64,000 nt of DNA, taken from contig CP137672.1 of assembly GCA_037976565.1 (NCBI GenBank), positions 24,397,134 through 24,461,133 on the forward strand, written 5' to 3'. Positions 22,709-32,790 of the stretch are shown one piece after another. Within the stretch, counting starts at the first letter, position 1. The number at the start of each line of letters is the position of its first letter. The notes under the pieces were generated by a model. The model was not told the origin of the DNA. It searched no databases and saw nothing but the letters and a program-made list of their open reading frames with translations. Source of the stretch: Mesocentrotus franciscanus (lineage: Eukaryota; Echinodermata; Echinoidea; Camarodonta; Strongylocentrotidae). The translations under genes were made by a program, and so were the position numbers.

Positions 22709-23085
22709 CAGTGGCGGATCCAGGGAGGGGGCCCCCTCCCCTAGAAAAAAACAGGTAAAAACACCCTTTTTTTGAAAAAAAAGAAGTTGGGCCCCCTTCC
22801 CTGGCGCCCAAGGGGTGGCGGTGGAAAAAGAAATTAACCCTTCCCGTAGGGAAAAATTTTTTCGGGTGCCCCCCAAAAAAATTTGTGCTCACTACCCTGG
22901 CGCCCAAGGGGTGGTGATGGAAAATAATTACCCTTCCCGGAGGGAATTTTTTTCGGGTGCCAACAATTTTTTTTTGCTCACTACCCCCACTGAGCGAAAA
23001 ATCGACCGGCACAATTTTCAAATTTTCGCACGAAGTGGGCCCCTTTTTAGGCCCCCTCCCTTGCCGCCGGCTGGATCCGCCCCTG
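22709..23085. mobile_element. hAT-type MITE, 377 bp
   Basis: The ends 'cagtggcggatccag' and 'ctggatccgcccctg' are inverted repeats with one mismatch, flanked by the 8-bp duplication 'gcatgcgc'. The interior has a ~100-bp tandem duplication (about 22,796-22,990) with 'ctggcgcccaaggggtgg' in each unit, plus runs of C and T. The frames through it are not genes. Confidence 0.88.
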
Positions 23086-23657
23086 GCATGCGCAGTGCAG
23101 GTTTGCACTGCACTTTCTGCTCCTCCAGGCATGAGCCAGAATCATGCCTGGAGGAGCCAGAGAAGTGAGCATAAACAGTACACCGTGGAACTGCGATTAC
23201 GATGAGCGTTTGCGATGAGCGTTTCAAATCGCTCATTCTGCCATTAAGCATAAACGTAACCAAAAGGCGCGACCCAGTTTCGAACCGGCGCGGCGTCCGT
23301 CAAAGTCCGTTTTGAGCGAACACACACTAATATCGCCCATTCCCGTCACTTAAGTCAACAACTTTATTTACACTCTTTAATCAACTGACAACATAACTAG
23401 GATACGTAATTGACGTGGATGAATAATAGCTCCAACATCTCGACGACTCCGTTCTTTGCGCCAACTCTTATCTTGAATACGCTTTAGCAGAGCTTTTTAG
23501 CGGGTTAAGTAAACATCTTTATTTGCCCACATACTATGCTTCTATAGTGCTCGCGTCAAAACTGTAATTTGACGGATGACTTAATTTTGTTGTGAAAAGC
23601 GTAAAAGGTAGAAATACGCCCCACTTCATGTACTGTCACGATTCCACAGCCAAGACT

Positions 23658-23696
23658 GCATATAAACGAGCATCATTCGTAGTTTGGAAGTTAGAA
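23658..23696 (+). promoter_or_regulatory. Possible TATA box of the SRCR-LRR-GPCR gene
   Basis: 'gcatataaacg' (TATA at 23,661-23,666) lies about 30 bases before the start codon. If it is used, the 5' UTR would be only a few bases, so an upstream 5' UTR exon is equally possible. Confidence 0.3.
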
Positions 23697-23811
23697 ATGA
23701 CCATGAATCTTCGTAAGACTATCTCATTTTCATTTATTTGCGCAACAATACTACTTTGTCTTTGTAGACATAGAGTAAAGGCGTCTTCATCTAATGGAAA
23801 TGGGACTCTTG
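23697..23811 (+). CDS. SRCR-LRR-GPCR exon 1: signal peptide
   Basis: The start 'MTMNLRKTISFSFICATILL' has a basic N-region and a hydrophobic core, then 'CLCRHRVKASSSNGNGTL' with a likely cleavage region after Ala. A second ATG lies two codons later. The exon ends at donor 'cttg/gtaagt' in phase 1. Confidence 0.85.
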
Positions 23812-23974
23812 GTAAGTTTTTATCTCAGAATTTTAACTGGTGGTGGCTTACATTTTTATAATAAGAAAATGAAAGTTCATGATCGTGAATATTTGGTACT
23901 AAATATACAGGAAAGCTTGTCGATGATTACTTTCTTGGCTTGTTTCATCATTCTCTTGTAATTTTGAGCTGCAG

Positions 23975-24301
23975 AAACGAATGTCCGTCTTGTTGACCGT
24001 TACGACAATGACCTGTGGTCTGAAGGATTCGTTCTTGTCAACATCAACGGAACCTGGGGAACCATCTGTAACGTGGCCTGGAGTCGAGTAGACTCTGAGG
24101 TCACGTGCTTCGAACTTGGGTTCAGTGGAGCAGTTCTTCTCGACTACAACAGCTATAAACCGCACCCTGAAAATATTCTCTATGGTGTACGATGTGTTGG
24201 GAACGAGACAACTATTTTAGATTGTCCGAGTAGTGATGTTGATGAAGGGGGAGACTGTTGGACTTCAGCGAAAGCCTACTCTTTTTGCACAAATTATACA
24301 A
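23975..24301 (+). CDS. SRCR-LRR-GPCR exon 2: SRCR domain 1
   Basis: This 327-nt phase 1-1 exon (acceptor 'gctgcag', donor 'acaa/gtaaga') encodes one SRCR domain. It opens with 'NVRLVDRYDN' and carries 'NGTWGTICNVAW', 'SEVTCFELGF', 'GVRCVGNETTILDCPSS' and the last cysteine in 'YSFCTNYT'. Six cysteines are present, as in six-Cys SRCR domains. Extracellular binding domain; ligand unknown. Confidence 0.9.
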
Positions 24302-25311
24302 GTAAGACACCTTTTTTTACCCATGTTGCGTGATCTTTACACTGTTTCCTCCGTCATGAAAGAGATAAGAATAATGTATTATTGCAGAAGGATATTCATA
24401 AGATAAATTGAGTGATTCGTTATAAGACTACATCTTCCTCAAAAAGCTATAGAAAAATCATGGCCCGCTTGGAATTGACACAGGTCACTAATTTCATTCC
24501 AGCGGGAGATCCCGGTGTTAATAAACATGGTAAAATTACGGAAGCTTAAAAGTTTGTTTGGGAAGAGATTACGAGTTGTTAACTCTTCTCAAAGCAGTTG
24601 AGTATTATCTTTCAGTGACGTTTTGTTTATATTTTTTGATCCAAAATGCTCTAAATAACAAATTGTACATGAGCAGATAGTGCTCATCGAGTCCATTTCT
24701 ATCGAAGTACATTTGTGTCGTTCATGAATAATAGCGATTTAATCGAAAATCGATCAAAGATCAATATTTTTGTATATCATTTGGCATTCTCCCGTTGATC
24801 TTTTTAAAATTCTCATTCATACTGTTTCATTTCTTAAACTATGAAAAAGTGGAAAATACTAATTATATTTTGAAAATTTAACGGCGAAAAGCTGATTCAT
24901 CTAGACCTTTAAAAAATCTGAACTGCTACGGTTGTTCTCGTCCTAAACAAGTCGACTTCCGATTTGCAACAACTCGTCTCATCTTCTCGTGCTAAACAAG
25001 TCGACTTGCCGAGTTTAAACAACTCATCTTCTCGTCTTCTTGTCCTAAATTATCCGTCATCTTGTCGGCATTTTTAAGCTTCCATAATAATTGCCCCAGT
25101 CAGACAAAAGAGACTTATACCAGACCAATAATAGCTCGAGCAAAAATTACATTGCTCCAAATATTATATCAGTCGATTTAAAGTGGGTTTAGCGCTATGA
25201 CTGTGGTATAACCAATCGGAATCGCATACAAGATGTTTGGTCTCTGGATAATGAAAATCATATTCAGGCTGTTTAAATCTTTCCCGACAATGATTTATAT
25301 TTGTTTTAAAG
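24302..25311 (+). other. Intron with short tandem repeats
   Basis: Between 24,937 and 25,060 a ~65-bp unit with 'ctcgtcctaaacaagtcgac' is repeated about two and a half times. No other coding sequence is seen. Confidence 0.6.
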
Positions 25312-25620
25312 TTCGCCTGACAGGAGCCCACTTTCCCGGTGGAGGCAGGGTAGAGGTGTTCTACTTAGGATCTTGGAGACCAGTTTGCAGTGACCATTGG
25401 GATCTCAGCGATGGACATGTTGCTTGCAGAGAACTCGGACTTGGTACAGCACTAGACGTCGACTATGGTTTCATTTCTTCAGAGGAAATGGGAGATTATA
25501 TTTTGAATGATGTGAGATGTAATGGAAGTGAATCTAGGATATTGGACTGTCCAGGATCCCTTTTCAGCATTGGCAAATGCAACTCTACCCGCAGCGCCAG
25601 AGTTCGATGCTCAGGTGGAG
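25312..25620 (+). CDS. SRCR-LRR-GPCR exon 3: SRCR domain 2
   Basis: A 309-nt phase 1-1 exon (acceptor 'gttttaaag', donor 'ggag/gtgagt'). Motifs: 'GSWRPVCSDHWDLSDGHVAC', 'RELGLGTA', 'DVRCNGSESRILDCPGS', 'ARVRCSGG'. Six cysteines in standard positions. Confidence 0.92.
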
Positions 25621-26396
25621 GTGAGTTGAAGTCTTCGGCTGTCGTACTGACAAAGAATGTTATACATACATTGGTAGGGTGTGTACAATTAACACTCATT
25701 GGTCCGCCGAAGGGAGTTATATTTTCATGATAATGGAAAATATTACTAACACATTACGAACAGTGACTAACTGAGTATGCGCAGGGTTGTACTCACTTGC
25801 CCACGTAAACAATATAATTATAACCATCGAAAAACGACCGGGAGTGAAATATGCTAATTGTGATCCTCGCAATCAATATCACGTGATGAGCTGTGAACCT
25901 ATCACACCTTTGTATCTGTAAGAGCGGTCTAATATTCTGCTTCATACCAGTTTGTCACAACAAAGATATCCCCAAACTGACCGAACAAATATCCCATTAC
26001 ACTGAATAGTAAACAATCTGTCAGTTTGGAGTCAGATGTCGGTTTGGCGGTGTGACTGAGGTATAGTATGTTACAAATGCAACCCACCCAATAACCTGTG
26101 AAGGAATGCAAAAGAAAATGTTAGGAAATCATAATTTACGAATCACCATTTTCATCGAGATCATAGTCTATTATGGAAAATACACTTAATATTGTAAACT
26201 GGCAGTTTTTATCGCAGTCATTGAAGATGTTATTATTTTGTTTTGGTAAATCTGGTCACCTGTAGTACCATTTTTTCACAATTAGAGTACAAGTACTATG
26301 CCAGTGGGAGTTATTTATATGGTAGACAGGTCTTTCTCAAGTCTCTTTCGAATTTCGAATTTTTGCTTTATTTTGGTTGTCATCAATATAAATGGT

Positions 26397-26440
26397 ACCT
26401 TTTATTTTCATTTTCATTTTCATTTCATGTTCTTTATTTG
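26397..26440 (-). repeat. Retrotransposon-like 3' tail in minus orientation
   Basis: 'ttttattttcattttcattt' on plus is an (AAATG/AAAATG)n tail on minus, like the tail at 27,520-27,540 but pointing the other way. It is joined through 26,441-26,513 to the left arm of the palindrome. Confidence 0.55.
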
Positions 26441-26513
26441 CTTCAAATTCAAATTCAAAATTTATATTCACTGTACCAATTGGTTAACACACAATTAAAC
26501 AATATATTATATT

Positions 26514-26654
26514 GTTCCAAAAATCATGCAATTTGTTTTTCCAGTATTCAAAATCAACTTATTAGCGTCCATCCATTGACTTATTAAGTCAATGGATGGA
26601 CGCTAATAAGTTGATTTTGAATACTGGAAAAACAAATTGCATGATTTTTGGAAC
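26514..26654. repeat. 141-bp perfect palindrome (70-bp arms, 1-bp spacer)
   Basis: The left arm 26,514-26,583 is the exact reverse complement of 26,585-26,654 around a single T at 26,584. The right arm is reverse transcriptase coding sequence ('WMDANKLILNTGKTNCMIFG'). The left arm is therefore an inverted copy of the 5' end of the retrotransposon fragment. Confidence 0.9.
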
Positions 26655-27545
26655 TCGCCACATTGGAAATATGGATATGGATTTGAAATTACATTATAGG
26701 AATGAAGAAATAATAAAGGTTCAAAATATTAAATTTTTGGGCATCTACTATCATGGAACTACCATATAAATGATCTCTGTAAAAAAAACTTTCAAAGAAT
26801 ATTGGTGTACTCTATAGGTTACAGTTTTTACCGCAAAAAATATTAAAACTATTGTACTACTCCCTTGTATTTTCACACTTGAATTACTGTAATATGATTT
26901 GGGGATTCACATCAAAGACCAATATTAATAGAATACATAAGTTACAAAAACGAGTAATACGTATAATAACTCATTCAAATTTCCTTTGTCATAGTGATCC
27001 TCTTTTTAAATAGATGCAAATCTTGCCAATCCATAACATCATATCATTAAATGTTATGTTCATGCTCTTACACCGTACTTCAACTTCTAAAGATTCCATT
27101 TTCCATGGCCCATTAATTTGGAATAGTTTGCCAGAAGATATAAAACAGTGCAATACATTGAAACGCTTCAAATATATGTATAAGGGTTATTTAAGCGGAA
27201 CAAAATGAAATTGTTATTTATTATGTAGAATGTAAAACTCAAGTTGTAACTTCCTTCTTCTTATCTTCTCTTTCTTCTTATCTTCCTGTAACTGTCTTTA
27301 CCTTACCTTATCTTTCCTCTGTCCTCTGTTGTTGAGAATGTATGTACGATGTTTTTTTTAATATATAAAATAAGTTTGTATCTTGTTTGTGCTATGTATT
27401 TATTTGGGGATCATTCTCATCAAGCCAATTTTGGCTTTTATGATTCCCCACTTCTTTTTATCTTATTTTGATAATGAACGAACATGTATATACTTTTGAT
27501 GTTTTTAAAAAGAGAGTGAAATAAATGAAATGAAATGAAAAGCAC
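26585..27545 (+). pseudogene. CR1-like non-LTR reverse transcriptase, 5'-truncated
   Basis: The frame begins at 'WMDANKLILNTGKTNCMIFG', the conserved block after the RT active site. It continues with 'KVQNIKFLGIYY', 'LLYYSLVFSHLNYCNMIWGF', 'KLQKRVIRIITHS' and the C-terminal 'GPLIWNSLPEDIKQC' (27,014-27,205). Frames are broken by stops near 26,767 and elsewhere. The 3' end is an (aaatg)n run at 27,518-27,540, the same tail type as the minus-strand relic at 14,510. It inserted in an intron in the same orientation as the gene. Confidence 0.8.
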
Positions 27546-27663
27546 ATCTAAAAAATATATATGAATTCAAATGTCGGAAACAGCTCCATTTCGTTGACCA
27601 CTGTACTATTAAAAATAAAGAAAACTTCAGAAGTTTGTTTCGTATTTCTTTTTCTCATCCTAG

Positions 27664-27972
27664 TTCGTCTGGTCGGCGGCAGAAATAGCAGTGAAGGAAG
27701 AGTGGAATTTTTCTCTAAATCAACCTGGGGTACTGTTTGTGCCGAACCTTGGACCTTGAATGATGCGCATGTCGTATGCAAGAATTTAGGGTTCGCCGGT
27801 GCACTAAAAGCTTTTACTGATCTAGAATTCGGCTTTGGTTCAGGCAATGTATATCTTGAGGATGTCCGTTGCACTGGGAGGGAAAAGAATATCCTTAACT
27901 GTCCGAATGCACAGTTTGGAGTAATAGACTTCTGCATTTTCGACGGTGCTGGTGTTTTATGCTCTTCTGAAG
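27664..27972 (+). CDS. SRCR-LRR-GPCR exon 4: SRCR domain 3
   Basis: A 309-nt phase 1-1 exon (acceptor 'catcctag', donor 'gaag/gtaatt'). Motifs: 'VRLVGGRNSSEGRVEFF', 'STWGTVCAEPWTLNDAHVVC', 'DVRCTGREKNILNCPNA' and 'DGAGVLCSS'. Six cysteines. Confidence 0.92.
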
Positions 27973-28780
27973 GTAATTAGCTGATCCTTGTTTCATGAAA
28001 TTATTGTTCGAATTAATGGTAGGAAAAATAGTCAGCCTACAACGATATTAGTGTCTTAAAGATATAGATAAAAGCATGTCAACCGTATGTTTTATGGTAC
28101 GCCCCCAATAATTCGTTACAGGTTCTCGAAAAAAAGATGTACACATCTTTTATCCTTCATTAAAGACTTGAATTCGAATTACCGACTCTTAGAACCCCGT
28201 CCCAAAGAAAGTTAGAGTCCGGAAAACATTCTGGACAGAGCATGCCTTGCCATCCGACCCTGGTATTTGCTCCCATTCTCCCTCCATTTTGGTTGGCTAC
28301 GCGCAATACCATGGTCGAAGAGGTAATCCCAGTTCTAATATGGTTGAAAAGAAGTCGAGAACAGTTACCTGCTAAATTACACCTAAGTTTCGTGAATATT
28401 CAGTCAAGACGTACATAGGTTTAAATGTTAAAGTTGTTTCTTTTACAATATGTCTAACAAAAATATTTTCCACTGGAACGTGTGCATTAAAAGGTTGGTA
28501 AATTTGAAGTCTAAGACGAAACGGTTCGCCGCCGAAGCCGCTAGTTCGTGATACCCCGTCACTATTTTGATTCATGTTTCTCCGATGTGCCTCATTAAGC
28601 GGGATCTCTTTGCATATTCAGTCCAGACCTAGATAGGTTTAAATGATGTTAAAGTTGATTCTTTTATTATATGTCTAAGAAAATTCCTTTTCCATTAGAA
28701 CGTGTGCATTGACAGGTTGATTAATTTTATGAAGTAACATCTTTTCCATCAGTGTTTTTCTTTCATCATTTAACTAACAG
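27973..28780 (+). other. Intron with a local duplication
   Basis: A ~120-bp block containing 'taggtttaaatg', 'tatgtctaa' and 'aacgtgtgcatt' occurs at about 28,391-28,512 and again at 28,612-28,740, so a tandem duplication occurred in the intron. Confidence 0.65.
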
Positions 28781-29098
28781 ACGAAAACATCTATCTGGCT
28801 GATGGAACCAGCTTCCTGGATGGTGTAGTCATGTACTACTACAACGGCCAACAAAGATCTGTCTGCCGTGACTCCTGGGATATGGCCGATGCTCACGTTG
28901 TCTGCAGAAGTCTCGAGCTGGGACATGCGGTAATGCTTCCTAACTCTCACATATCAGATGGCAGTCGGGATGAAGTTACTCTTGATTGTGTACATTGCTC
29001 TGGCAATGAGTCCTCGTTCTTTGATTGTCCTGGAGTGGGTATTGCATCTGAAGGTAACTGCAATGATTCTCGAGATGCCAGAGTGATGTGCTCAGGAG
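28781..29098 (+). CDS. SRCR-LRR-GPCR exon 5: SRCR domain 4
   Basis: A 318-nt phase 1-1 exon (acceptor 'actaacag', donor 'ggag/gtatgt'). Motifs: 'LADGTSFLDGVVMYYYNGQQ', 'RSVCRDSWDMADAHVVC', 'NESSFFDCPGVG', 'DARVMCSG'. It has a seventh cysteine, in 'LDCVHCSGN', where the usual residue is Asp, so one cysteine may be unpaired or form an intermolecular bond. Confidence 0.92.
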
Positions 29099-29723
29099 GT
29101 ATGTATACAATCTGTCCATCCCTGAATAACTCTACCCCGCTAGTGAAAGTGATGAGTCCACCCGCAGCTAGTTTTTCACTGGGGATATTTGCTAACAAGT
29201 TATCATAATACGCTGTGAAAACAGGATAGCATATTCTACTTATATTAGCTCACATACATAAGAGCGTAAAAGACTTATTGCTTCCAAAATATAGGTATGC
29301 GTGTATAACAGTATAGAAAGAAACCTTTAAAAAACAATGGGGCACGTAAATCACAAAAGACTTGAACAAAAGTGCAGCCCTTAATGATGCGCAAAATTCT
29401 TCACAATGGATGAACTATATAGTTAAATGTTGCACCTAGTTTGGGGGCAAAGTAATAATAAGAACAATAATCACCACCTACTTGAGGAATGTACTGTAAC
29501 ATATATATATTTCTTCAATCACTTTTTTCGGCAATGAAGGGCAATTCATTAAATACGATTTAAAGGTCTACGCGTAGCTAGGATGGCATCCTCTGGTGCA
29601 TTTTGTAGCGCAGCACGTCTATTGTTGAAGCGGTATTGCTGAAACACCACAATGCCATCACCCTCATTACGTCACAATCAACAGTTACTGATTAAACTAC
29701 TAACTTTGTATACTTCGTTGCAG

Positions 29724-29771
29724 GAAACGTTTGTTTAACGAGTTGGTGTAACTTTGGAATGAATTCGCAAG
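29724..29771 (+). CDS. SRCR-LRR-GPCR exon 6: 48-nt linker
   Basis: A phase 1-1 micro-exon encoding 'GNVCLTSWCNFGMNSQ', between acceptor 'cgttgcag' and donor 'caag/gtatgt'. Two cysteines. It is supported by its splice sites and phase; no known domain. Confidence 0.7.
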
Positions 29772-30051
29772 GTATGTGAAAAAGTTAACACCTTTGACGT
29801 TTCCTTATTTATTTAATAGATGAAGTTCCGAATATCTTAGAATTAAATACAACAAACAATTTGTAAGAGTTCGTAACCGAAAAACTACTGTTTTAGTATT
29901 GATTTTAATTTGTATGCATCTTTTCATTTGAATGTGAAAATAAATGACCTTATAAGCTAAAATGTTGATTTCATGACGAAATAACGAAACATTTTTTGTG
30001 AAATAATTAAGTTCTAACAAATCCCTTTTCCACCTGTATTTGTTTTTCAAG

Positions 30052-30099
30052 AAGGTGACTGCCACTCTCTCATACAGAGGACTAACGACTCGGATTCAG
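30052..30099 (+). CDS. SRCR-LRR-GPCR exon 7: 48-nt linker
   Basis: A second phase 1-1 micro-exon of identical length encoding 'EGDCHSLIQRTNDSDS', between acceptor 'ttttcaag' and donor 'tcag/gtaaga'. Being symmetric, exons 6 and 7 could each be skipped without a frameshift. Confidence 0.7.
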
Positions 30100-30379
30100 G
30101 TAAGAACACTTAACTTGTTTTCTTCCTTTTCTTTGTTCTTGATTTTCATGTGAAATAATGGTATTTATAAGGGCAAGAAAATACATGCTGCATCGTGCTA
30201 CAAGTCCTTAACATATCATTATATAATAAAGCAACTATACATACAAGTCATGCATAATATCAAATAGACATTTGCGGGTAGGCAAAATGATAACAGATTA
30301 GATATTTGAAGCATGGAAAGCTTCATTCGTTTCAATATAAAATTCTTATACCTTGCATCTGTGTTCGATTTGTTATTAG

Positions 30380-30440
30380 GTACATGTGTTCAGTATGAGG
30401 TAGAGGATCCCATGCCGAAATTATCGGCCTTGAAATGTCT
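30380..30440 (+). CDS. SRCR-LRR-GPCR exon 8: start of LRR N-cap
   Basis: A 61-nt exon that changes phase from 1 to 2, linking the SRCR module to the LRR module. It encodes 'GTCVQYEVEDPMPKLSALKC' with two cysteines spaced like an LRR N-terminal cap. Donor 'tct/gtaagt'. This phase switch ties the two halves together. Confidence 0.75.
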
Positions 30441-30457
30441 GTAAGTATAATCGTAAC

Positions 30458-31130
30458 TAGTGGCGTAATGAGGGGGGGAAAAAACATGCGCATTACCACC
30501 ACTCTTACATGCTAATGCAGGCCCCGCTGAACGTTTTACAAAGTGGGGGGGGGGGGCGCTAAAGTATTTACGATCAGGTGGAGCGAAGCAAGTGGAGCGT
30601 AAATTAATTGGCGTGTGGTCCAGGGGCGGAGCCCCATGAAGCTCAGGGGTTTTAGGCATTTATTTACCGTCATATGAGCATTCAGGGGCCCGCCTTAGGT
30701 AACCTGGTGTGATCCAGGGGGCTGAGCCCCCAGAAGCTCAGGGGTTTTGGCACATTTAATTACAGTCAGATGAGCATATTTTGATACCTCATTTGTGACA
30801 CTGGCAGGTCATTAATTGGATTGGGGTTTAGGGGGCGGAGCCCCCAGAAGCTCAGGGGTTTTAGGCATTAAATTACAATCAGATGAGCATCCAGGGGCCC
30901 GCCTTAGGGCCCTGAAGGGGTCCAGGGGCAGAGCCTCCCGGAATCGCAGGGGCTTTAGGCAGTTAATTACGGTCAGATGAGCATCCAGGGGCCCGCCTTA
31001 GGGCCCTAGGAGGGGTCCACGGGGCAGAGCCCCTGCAAAGCTCAATGAAAATCACTGCTATCGAATTAGAAATAAACCACGTTTTAATTTTATTTGGGGG
31101 TCAACGCCCCCCTCCATCAGTACGCCAGTG
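30458..31130. mobile_element. hAT-type element with internal tandem repeats, in intron
   Basis: The ends 'tagtggcgtaatgaggggg' and 'cagtacgccagtg' are related inverted repeats, flanked by the 8-bp duplication 'atcgtaac' (30,450-30,457 and 31,131-31,138). The interior is a ~125-bp tandem repeat of about four units. Each has 'gaagctcaggggtttt' or a near variant, 'cagatgagca' and 'ccaggggcccgcctt'. It sits only about 17 bases after the exon 8 donor. Confidence 0.85.
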
Positions 31131-31514
31131 ATCGTAACTTATAAAAGCATGACGAGTAGTCATGTCATTTATGCTGCTAACATTTTGGGGCTGCCTTATT
31201 AATTAAAGTTGATGTGAAACGTATGAAAAACAAACAATATGTCGAAGTCAGTATACGGAACGGTGAGACCTCCTATTTTTGAGAAAAAGATTTGAAAGAG
31301 GTATGGTTGATACATATAGTAACCTGCCTGTAGGATTTATTCCTTGGATGCACTGACTGCTATGGTTGCCAGATGGCTGAGCCAAATAATTTCTCTCATC
31401 CAATAGATTTATCACAGTAATTCTATATTCATTCATTTATCTATACATGATATAAATGTATTAGCCTTTAAAACATTCGCAAAGCAACTTCTAGTTCTTG
31501 CTTTTCTTCCTAAG

Positions 31515-31589
31515 GACCCCAACAGAGATTGAATTATTTGGTCCTCTATTTGGACAAATATTACAGTGCCAGAAGGAACGAAAAAATAT
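31515..31589 (+). CDS. SRCR-LRR-GPCR exon 9: LRR N-cap, second part
   Basis: A 75-nt phase 2-2 exon encoding 'LTPTEIELFGPLFGQILQC' and 'QKERKN' before an Ile shared with the next exon. The cysteine could pair with the cap cysteines of exon 8. It is less LRR-like than the following exons; splice sites 'cctaag' and 'atat/gtgagt' support it. Confidence 0.7.
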
Positions 31590-31658
31590 GTGAGTTTAGT
31601 ATGCACTATATTGATGTTCTTATTCGACGGTACTTAAAATTAGTCTAAGAGAGCTTAA

Positions 31659-31936
31659 AGGGAGTGTAGCATGACGAGACTATGTGTCTTTCCCGTGGCT
31701 ATACTCGGGGCCAATAATACGACTACGGACGACGCGACCGCAGCATTCACGTGCGTGCAACATACGCGAAACTGGAGCGTGAGGAGAACTTCGGTCTGTT
31801 TCGCGAACGCTAGCACGCGCTGACCATGTAGAGATTAAGTCGCTGACTACCGTTAATCAAGTCCATTCGTTTACGTGCAGTTGTCCAAAAGAGGACGTAG
31901 ATGGCGTTAACCAGTAATTGCCATGCTACACTCCCT
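31659..31936. mobile_element. TTAA-flanked MITE, 278 bp
   Basis: The ends 'agggagtgtagcatg' and 'catgctacactccct' are perfect 15-bp inverted repeats, flanked by TTAA on both sides (31,655-31,658 and 31,937-31,940). TTAA duplication is used by piggyBac- and Kolobok-type transposases. No coding capacity. Confidence 0.85.
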
Positions 31937-31971
31937 TTAATTTCTCTCTGGGCACACATTTCTGCCTAAAG

Positions 31972-32360
31972 CCAGCCGCATACTATACGACCTGACTACG
32001 ATCCGATTTTGGAAAAATTTGCAAAATCATTTGATACAAACATACAAAAATGTAAAATCTTAAAGATCGAGGATTTGAATAAGATTTAAATATCGAGGCA
32101 TTTCATGCTTCGCTGGAAGAGGAAAGGCTAAATCGTCTCAGAATCGTGGTGATGTCATACCAGTAGTGCAATTGTTCACGAATTGAAGCCGATTCGGCTT
32201 TTGTCCTGACTAGAAGAGTTCAATGCCCCTAACTTCCGGTCGTTAGTATTCTTCTCATTATCTAGAATCTAAATCAGGAAGATGACATTTCTTAAAGATT
32301 TCCTTTCTAATAAAATTCCAATTTCTTCGAAATTCGGATCGCCGGACGATCGTGCAGTTG
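31972..32360. repeat. Possible diverged TIR element
   Basis: 'agccagccgcatactatacg' at the left and 'gccggacgatcgtgcagttg' plus 'gct' at the right are imperfect inverted matches. Weak; the ends are not proven by a target duplication. Confidence 0.35.
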
Positions 32361-32718
32361 GCTTTGGAGAAGGGAAATGAATAACTGTGCCCTCGTCAAA
32401 CCTCCAACGCGTATCCACTGAGCTCCATGTATACACGAAACAGCGCATTACACTTAGTTATTTGTTTTTCACAACAAAACAAAATCGCCACGTTTTACAA
32501 AGGCATATCTAAACGAGGCTTAACAGTCTTATTTAAATTATTCTTGAAATTTATATTTTTTTCACATACTTAGTTAGGTATTCATCATTCGGATATATTT
32601 CATGATTTATTTTTGTAAAAATCGGACATAAATAATGAACAAAAATATCAATTAGATTTTTTGCTGTAGAGTGCAGTGATATAAAAATAAAATGCACCTT
32701 ATATTAATATTGATACAG

Positions 32719-32790
32719 CTATCTCGCGAGTCATAGTATCTCGTCATTGGAACAGCAAACCTTCTCTGGAATGGATAGCTTGAGAGTCTT
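32719..32790 (+). CDS. SRCR-LRR-GPCR exon 10: LRR 1
   Basis: A 72-nt phase 2-2 exon, one leucine-rich repeat: 'IYLASHSISSLEQQTFSGMD' then 'SLRVL'. Repeats of this exon length and phase are typical of LGR-type receptors. Confidence 0.88.

Larger units (their letters stand above)
22400..23262. mobile_element. Hairpin-rich miniature element hosting a hAT MITE
   Basis: Around the nested MITE lie several palindromes: 'ttctggccagaaaa' paired across 22,446-22,498 with an inner 'ttgagcata'/'tatgctcaa' stem, and 'gctcctccaggcatg' paired at 23,119-23,157. A 'gcataaacg'-type motif recurs near 22,475, 22,655, 23,170 and 23,250 in both orientations. This is foldback-like structure without coding capacity. 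The outer ends are not defined. Confidence 0.5.
25621..27663 (+). other. Intron holding a retrotransposon fragment and palindrome
   Basis: The intron carries the tail-to-tail retrotransposon structure at 26,397-27,540, described separately. The remainder (25,621-26,390) has no recognisable feature. Confidence 0.6.

Noticed and set aside
22683..23263. Several overlapping frames of 80-149 codons on both strands
   Set aside because: They lie inside a 377-bp hAT MITE with tandem repeats and G/C runs; no protein signature.
30390..30659. 89-codon minus frame
   Set aside because: Lies over exon 8 and the hAT element on the other strand; composition follows the repeat.
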